From the NCBI RefSeq assembly GCF_004364635.1, contig NZ_SOAX01000005.1:62001-126000 (forward strand): DNA of 64,000 bases. Reading direction: 5' to 3'. The notes under the pieces were generated by a model. That model worked only from the letters and a program-made list of their open reading frames with translations, made no database searches and was not told the DNA's origin. Below, piece by piece: positions 59,130 through 64,000 of the stretch; positions within the stretch are counted from its first letter, which is position 1; the number at the start of each line of letters is the position of its first letter. The translations under genes and the position numbers were made by a program. The DNA comes from Halospina denitrificans. GTDB lineage: Bacteria > Pseudomonadota > Gammaproteobacteria > Pseudomonadales > Oleiphilaceae.

Positions 59130-59254
59130 GTTGCGAAGGAGGGATCGGGGACCGCTTTCAGGGATACGCTGTGAATACGTCCCTGTACGCTTGCTTCCGC
59201 CATCCATGGCTCCAGACAATCCCGGAAAGCGGTCCCCGATCCCTCCTTCGCAAC
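59130..59254 (+). repeat. Palindromic intergenic element, copy 4
   Basis: 125 bp. Arms 59130-59159 and 59225-59254 are perfectly complementary over 30 bp, extended by GGGAT/ATCCC after one mismatch. Core contains CGCTGTGAATACGTCC and CCGCCATCCATGGCTCC. It ends 10 nt before the folD stop, between convergent glcB and folD. Confidence 0.95.
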
Positions 59255-59264
59255 ATGCACGAAC

Positions 59265-60119
59265 TCAGCCGTCGTGGTTGTTAGCAGCCTCCAGGGTATT
59301 ACGGAGCAGCATTGCAATCGTCATCGGCCCCACACCCCCAGGCACCGGCGTAATCCAGCCCGCACGCCGTGAGGCTGCGTCGAAGCCCACGTCTCCGATC
59401 AGCTTGCCGGATTCGGTCCGGTTAATGCCTACGTCAATCACTGTTGATCCGGGTTTCACCCATTCGCCGTCAATCAGCCCCGGCTTGCCTGCGGCGGCAA
59501 TCAGCAGATCCGCGTCGGCCACAAAGCGGGGCAGGTCGCCGGTAAAGCGATGGGTCACGGTCACCGTGGTGCCCTTTAAAAGGAGTTCCATGGTCATCGG
59601 GCGCCCCACAATATTCGAAGCACCCACGATCACCGCGTGCTGACCCTTGTAGGGTGTGCCAATGGCGTCCAGCAAATGGATGATGCCTGCCGGGGTGCAG
59701 GGGCGCAGCTCAGGCTTGCGTTGACACAGGCGCCCCACGTTGTAGGGGTGGAAGCCGTCCACATCCTTGTCAGGGCGAATGCGTAGCAGCATCTCATCCG
59801 CGTCGAGATGGTCCGGCAGGGGAAGCTGGACCAGGATGCCATCAATGGCCGGATCCTCGTTCAACTGCTCAATGAGGGCATTCAGCGTTTCCTGGGTCGT
59901 GTTCGGATCCAGGTCATGGTCCTCGGCGTGGAAGCCGGCTTCCTCACAGGCTTCGCGTTTTTTGCGCACATAGACGCTGGAAGCGGGATCGGAGCCCACG
60001 AGCACCACGGCGAGCCCCGGAGGACGTTTACCGCTGGCTGTTCGTTGGCGAACCTGCTCCGCAACTTCCCTGCGAATGTCCAGGGCAATGCTCTTGCCGT
60101 CGATAATCTGCGCTGTCAT
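59265..60119 (-). CDS. folD: Methylenetetrahydrofolate dehydrogenase / cyclohydrolase FolD
   Basis: 284-residue bifunctional one-carbon enzyme. [14 protein letters not shown] carries the catalytic Lys and Tyr; [28 protein letters not shown] and [15 protein letters not shown] (NADP fold) are FolD signatures, ending [15 protein letters not shown]. The ATG at 60119 fits the family; an upstream in-frame codon at 60185 adds unrelated residues. Confidence 0.96.
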   Translation of the reverse strand: MTAQIIDGKSIALDIRREVAEQVRQRTASGKRPPGLAVVLVGSDPASSVYVRKKREACEEAGFHAEDHDLDPNTTQETLNALIEQLNEDPAIDGILVQLPLPDHLDADEMLLRIRPDKDVDGFHPYNVGRLCQRKPELRPCTPAGIIHLLDAIGTPYKGQHAVIVGASNIVGRPMTMELLLKGTTVTVTHRFTGDLPRFVADADLLIAAAGKPGLIDGEWVKPGSTVIDVGINRTESGKLIGDVGFDAASRRAGWITPVPGGVGPMTIAMLLRNTLEAANNHDG

Positions 60120-60222
60120 GTATCGGGCCTGTGAATGCGATTCTGTAAAAGGCATAATTGTCGCAGTTTTACCCGCCGCCGCCAATTATTCCGGTTGTGG
60201 GGCGAGTCTCGGAAACAGAGTA

Positions 60223-60251
60223 TTGACGCTGTTAAAAGCGGCCGGTATGAT
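60223..60251 (+). promoter_or_regulatory. Promoter of the tRNA-Pro-Arg-His-Leu operon
   Basis: TTGACG (60223-60228), 17-bp spacer, TATGAT (60246-60251), 41 nt before tRNA-Pro. Both boxes match sigma70 at 5 of 6 positions. Confidence 0.75.
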
Positions 60252-60292
60252 TCGCTCCAACTTCGCTGAGAGCCGGCGCAGGTGAGTTTTAA

Positions 60293-60369
60293 CGGGGTAT
60301 AGCGCAGTCTGGTAGCGCGCCTGCTTTGGGAGCAGGATGTCGGGAGTTCGAATCTCTCTACCCCGACCA
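60293..60369 (+). tRNA. tRNA-Pro (TGG)
   Basis: 77-nt cloverleaf: acceptor CGGGGTA/TACCCCG, anticodon stem CCTGC/GCAGG with loop TTTGGGA (anticodon TGG), T-loop TTCGAAT, CCA encoded. Confidence 0.97.
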
Positions 60370-60384
60370 GACATTATACAGAAT

Positions 60385-60461
60385 GCGCCCGTAGCTCAGC
60401 TGGATAGAGCACCGGCCTTCTAAGCCGTAGGTCGTAGGTTCAAGTCCTACCGGGCGCGCCA
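60385..60461 (+). tRNA. tRNA-Arg (TCT)
   Basis: 77-nt cloverleaf: acceptor GCGCCCG/CGGGCGC, loop CTTCTAA with anticodon TCT, CCA encoded. The top pair of the anticodon stem (27-43, at 60412 and 60428) is a C-T mismatch; the remaining four pairs are canonical. Confidence 0.95.
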
Positions 60462-60493
60462 ACCTTGACGACGGCAATGGTGAAGTTTTTAGT

Positions 60494-60570
60494 GGTGGAC
60501 GTAGCTCAGTTGGTAGAGCTCAGGATTGTGACTCCTGCGGTCGAGGGTTCGATCCCCTTCGTCCACCCCA
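60494..60570 (+). tRNA. tRNA-His (GTG)
   Basis: 77 nt including the extra 5' G(-1) that opposes discriminator C73. Acceptor GTGGACG/CGTCCAC, anticodon stem CAGGA/TCCTG with loop TTGTGAC (anticodon GTG), CCA encoded. Confidence 0.97.
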
Positions 60571-60615
60571 TTTTCCAGATTCCAGCGTTCCGGATAATGA
60601 CCCTTCCAATGACGT

Positions 60616-60700
60616 GCGAAAGTGGCGGAACTGGTAGACGCGCTGGATTTAGGTTCCAGTGGGGCAACCCGTGAGAGTTCGAGTCTCTCCTTTCGCACCA
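60616..60700 (+). tRNA. tRNA-Leu (TAG)
   Basis: 85-nt class II tRNA with a long variable arm. Acceptor GCGAAAG/CTTTCGC, anticodon loop TTTAGGT (anticodon TAG), T-loop TTCGAGT, CCA encoded. Confidence 0.97.
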
Positions 60701-60774
60701 GATTTCCCGCTGATGCAACCGCTCCCCCCGTGTCGTCTTAACGTGATAGAATCGTCGACCTGCCTCTTGCGGTC

Positions 60775-60803
60775 TTGCCAAGAAGGCTTTTCGTTTCTAT
60801 GAT
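60775..60803 (+). promoter_or_regulatory. Candidate tig promoter
   Basis: TTGCCA (60775-60780), 17-bp spacer, TATGAT (60798-60803), 46 nt before the tig ATG. No heat-shock-type promoter was recognised. Confidence 0.65.
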
Positions 60804-60849
60804 CCCCGGCTTTACATTGAATCAGAACGGCAATAACTGAGGATAATCC

Positions 60850-62157
60850 ATGCAAGTCTCTCTTGAATCGACGTCCAATATCGAGCGTCGGATGACCATT
60901 GGCGTGCCCGCCGAACAGGTTGAACAGGAAGTTGATAAGCGCCTCCAGGAGGCGGCCAAGTCCGTTCGGCTGAACGGTTTCCGTCCGGGCAAGGTCCCGC
61001 TGAAGGTTGTGCGCAAGCGCTTCGGGCAGGGCGTTCGCCAGGAGGTGCTGGGTGAAGTGATGCGCAACTCCTACATGGAGGCGATCCAGCAGGAAGACGT
61101 ACAGCCGGCTGGTCAGCCACGCTTCGAGCCCAAGACCGTGGAAGAAGGCAAGGATTTCGAGTTTGTTGCCGTGTTTGAAGTTATGCCTGACCTCGAAGTG
61201 GGGGACCTGAGCAAGATCAGCGTTGAGAAGCCCGTGTCCGAGGTGCAGGACAAAGACATCAAGAAGATGATCGATAATCTGCGCCGCCAACAGGCAACGT
61301 ACAAGGAAGTGAAGCGCAAGGCCAAGAAGAAGGATGTCATGACCATCGACTTCAAGGGCACAATGGATGGTGAAGCCTTTGAAGGAGGCAGCGCGGAAGA
61401 TCAGCAGATTACGCTTGGTGAGGGCCAGCTGATCAAGGACATGGAAGATCAGCTCGTCGGCGCCAAGACAGGGGAGGAGCACACGCTTGATGTGACATTC
61501 CCCGAGGACTACCAGAACGAAGAGCTCGCGGGCAAGCAGGCGCAGTTTGAGGTCACCATCAAGAAAGTGGAAGAGCCTCAGCTACCGGCGCTTGAGAAAG
61601 AGTTCTTCGAGCAGTTCGGTGTCCAGGCGGAGACCGAGGAAGAGTTCCGGGAAGAAGTCCGCAAGAACATGGAGCGCGAGCTCAAGAACGGGATCAACAA
61701 CCGCGTCAAGCAGCAGGTAATCGACGGGCTGCTTGAAGTTACCGAGGTTGAAGTTCCGCAGTCCATGGTCGATCAGGAAATCGACCGGATGAAGCAGGAA
61801 GCCGTACAGCAGTTCGGCGGCCAGATGGATGCGTCACAGCTGCCTTCGGAGCTCTTCCAGGACCAGGCCGTGCGCCGGATCAAGACAGGGCTGATCTTCC
61901 AGCAGCTGGTCAAGGATAATGACCTTGAACCCGATCCGGAGAAGGTCGACGAGCGTATCCGTGATATTGCTTCCACCTATCAGGATCCGGACGAAGTCGT
62001 CGAGCATTACAACAACAACCCGGACCAGAAACAGCAGATTGAGTCTGCCGTCCTTGAGGATCAGGTTGTTGATCATGTACTTGACCAGGCCAAGGTCAAG
62101 GAGAAGAAATACAAGTACGAGGATGCGGTGCAGCCGCCCAACCAGGCAGCGGGTTAA
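60850..62157 (+). CDS. tig: Trigger factor
   Basis: 435-residue ribosome-bound chaperone and prolyl isomerase. The ribosome-binding signature is GFRPGKVP at about residues 43-50; the FKBP-like domain starts near 150 (DVMTIDFKGTMDGEAFEGG), and the C-terminal helical arms follow (230-435). GAGG lies 7 nt before the ATG. Upstream of clpP and clpX as in most gammaproteobacteria, linking co-translational folding with ClpXP proteolysis. Confidence 0.96.
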   Translation: MQVSLESTSNIERRMTIGVPAEQVEQEVDKRLQEAAKSVRLNGFRPGKVPLKVVRKRFGQGVRQEVLGEVMRNSYMEAIQQEDVQPAGQPRFEPKTVEEGKDFEFVAVFEVMPDLEVGDLSKISVEKPVSEVQDKDIKKMIDNLRRQQATYKEVKRKAKKKDVMTIDFKGTMDGEAFEGGSAEDQQITLGEGQLIKDMEDQLVGAKTGEEHTLDVTFPEDYQNEELAGKQAQFEVTIKKVEEPQLPALEKEFFEQFGVQAETEEEFREEVRKNMERELKNGINNRVKQQVIDGLLEVTEVEVPQSMVDQEIDRMKQEAVQQFGGQMDASQLPSELFQDQAVRRIKTGLIFQQLVKDNDLEPDPEKVDERIRDIASTYQDPDEVVEHYNNNPDQKQQIESAVLEDQVVDHVLDQAKVKEKKYKYEDAVQPPNQAAG

Positions 62158-62179
62158 CGTCAACAGGGCCACTGCAGAT

Positions 62180-62206
62180 TCGGGAGAATCGGCTACACTC
62201 TCCCGA
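62180..62206. other. Inverted repeat between tig and clpP
   Basis: TCGGGAGA (62180-62187) and TCTCCCGA (62199-62206) are perfect 8-bp arms. There is no T run; it may slow or partly end the tig transcript or protect its 3' end. Confidence 0.5.
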
Positions 62207-62275
62207 GTCAATCAATGTGAAATACTGCTGTGGTGACGCAGCAAAACGGTTACAAACCGGGAGACGACCACGATC

Positions 62276-62911
62276 ATGAGTAACTCAATGTCCGAAGGCG
62301 GCAGTGACATCACCAACAGCGGCCTGATCCCGATGGTGATTGAGCAGACGGCCCGGGGGGAACGGTCTTTCGACATATTCTCCCGCCTGCTCAAGGAACG
62401 GGTGATCTTTCTGGTTGGCCCGGTCGAAGACCATACGGCCAATCTGATCGTGGCGCAGCTGCTGTTCCTTGAGTCCGAGAACCCGGACAAGGATATTCAC
62501 TTCTATATCAACTCCCCCGGCGGTGCAGTAACAGCGGGCATGGCCATCTACGACACCATGGAATTCATCAAGCCCGATGTTTCCACGCTCTGTGTTGGTC
62601 AGGCAGCCAGTATGGGCGCGCTGCTTCTGGGTGCCGGTGCTCCCGGCAAGCGTTACTGCCTGCCGAATTCGCGGGTGATGATCCATCAGCCGCTGGGTGG
62701 CTTCCAGGGCCAGGCATCCGACATTGAGATTCATACCCGTGAGATCCTGAAGACCAAGGAAAAGCTCAACCAGATTCTGGCGCACCATACCGGCCAGTCC
62801 TACGAGCGGATTGCCCAGGACACGGATAGGGATAATTTCATGGATGCCTATGAGGCCGCTGAGTACGGGCTGGTCGACTCGGTACTTGATAAACGCGCGG
62901 GTAATACATAA
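62276..62911 (+). CDS. clpP: ATP-dependent Clp protease proteolytic subunit
   Basis: 211-residue serine protease forming the tetradecameric barrel that works with ClpX. Catalytic Ser112 in [11 protein letters not shown], His137 in [14 protein letters not shown] and the Asp in the DTDRDNF region. A short N-terminal propeptide is expected. The ATG at 62276 is preceded by GGGAG at a rather long 12-nt spacing. clpX follows by 87 nt. Confidence 0.96.
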   Translation: MSNSMSEGGSDITNSGLIPMVIEQTARGERSFDIFSRLLKERVIFLVGPVEDHTANLIVAQLLFLESENPDKDIHFYINSPGGAVTAGMAIYDTMEFIKPDVSTLCVGQAASMGALLLGAGAPGKRYCLPNSRVMIHQPLGGFQGQASDIEIHTREILKTKEKLNQILAHHTGQSYERIAQDTDRDNFMDAYEAAEYGLVDSVLDKRAGNT

Positions 62912-62998
62912 TACTGGTAGCAATTCCCGTTTTTGCCGCCTCCTGCCCCGAGTGGGGCGGGGAAAAGCGGTTTTCAGAAAGAAAACAGAGGTAAATCA

Positions 62999-64000
<1,002 letters not shown>

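Noticed and set aside
51954-59254. Palindromic elements as integron attC sites
   Set aside because: attC sites end in GTTRRRY/RYYYAAC core sites and flank promoterless cassettes next to an integrase. Here the flanking genes are housekeeping, no integrase is present, and the outer arm ends vary.
51954-59254. Palindromic elements as a CRISPR array
   Set aside because: Copies are kilobases apart, separated by whole genes, and in mixed orientation; no cas genes.

Overview
The window is a typical stretch of a gammaproteobacterial chromosome. Gene order matches the Pseudomonas/Marinobacter type in several blocks: mfd | gap-nqrABCDEF-nqrM-sthA; gltX-tRNA-Ala-tRNA-Glu; ppsR | ppsA-hydrolase-rraA; rne | rluC-HAD-S49 protease-yceD-rpmF-plsX-fabD-fabG-acpP-fabF-pabC-mltG-tmk; tRNA-Pro-Arg-His-Leu-tig-clpP-clpX. 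The Na+-translocating NADH dehydrogenase, a Na+/proline symporter and moderately high GC fit a marine or halophilic bacterium, but the genus cannot be fixed from the sequence alone. No phage, insertion sequence, transposase, CRISPR array or rRNA operon was seen. mfd (left) and clpX (right) run off the window.

Layout. 1-15.2 kb: mfd 5' end, a long-form GAPDH, the Na+-NQR operon with its maturation factor NqrM but without apbE, soluble transhydrogenase, then on the minus strand glycerophosphodiesterase, DAHP synthase, transaldolase, dusA and an orphan znuA behind a good Zur-box candidate. 15.4-21.6 kb: gltX and two tRNAs, a tandem T-fold (QueD-like) protein, a MobA-like nucleotidyltransferase, and a three-gene minus-strand set of envelope-signalling appearance: a two-TM protein, a PEGA/MORN protein and a membrane-anchored receiver protein. 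21.7-32.2 kb: M16 metallopeptidase, ppsR/ppsA, a serine-less alpha/beta hydrolase, rraA, a YgiM-like SH3 protein, yciI, a PHP phosphoesterase and a UPF0149 protein. 32.2-46.5 kb: RNase E with a long structured leader, then the envelope/fatty-acid cluster. 46.5-52 kb: putA, putP, miaE. 52-60 kb: lpxH, ppiB, glnS, cysS, glcB and folD. 60-64 kb: four tRNAs and the tig-clpP-clpX proteostasis genes.

The most unusual feature is a family of four intergenic, near-perfect palindromes (107-125 bp) confined to 51.95-59.25 kb. They share a core of about 53 bp, while their 27-31 bp arms differ in sequence between copies yet remain self-complementary within each copy. Two lie between convergent genes, and two of opposite orientation bracket cysS. 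Other points of interest are the membrane-tethered response-regulator/MORN cluster, the tandem T-fold protein with a degenerate first zinc site, and convergent genes that share palindromic stop codons.

Metabolically, ppsA (PEP) and tal (erythrose-4-P) make the two DAHP synthase substrates, putA/putP catabolise imported proline, glcB completes the glyoxylate bypass, and Na+-NQR supplies the sodium gradient used by PutP.
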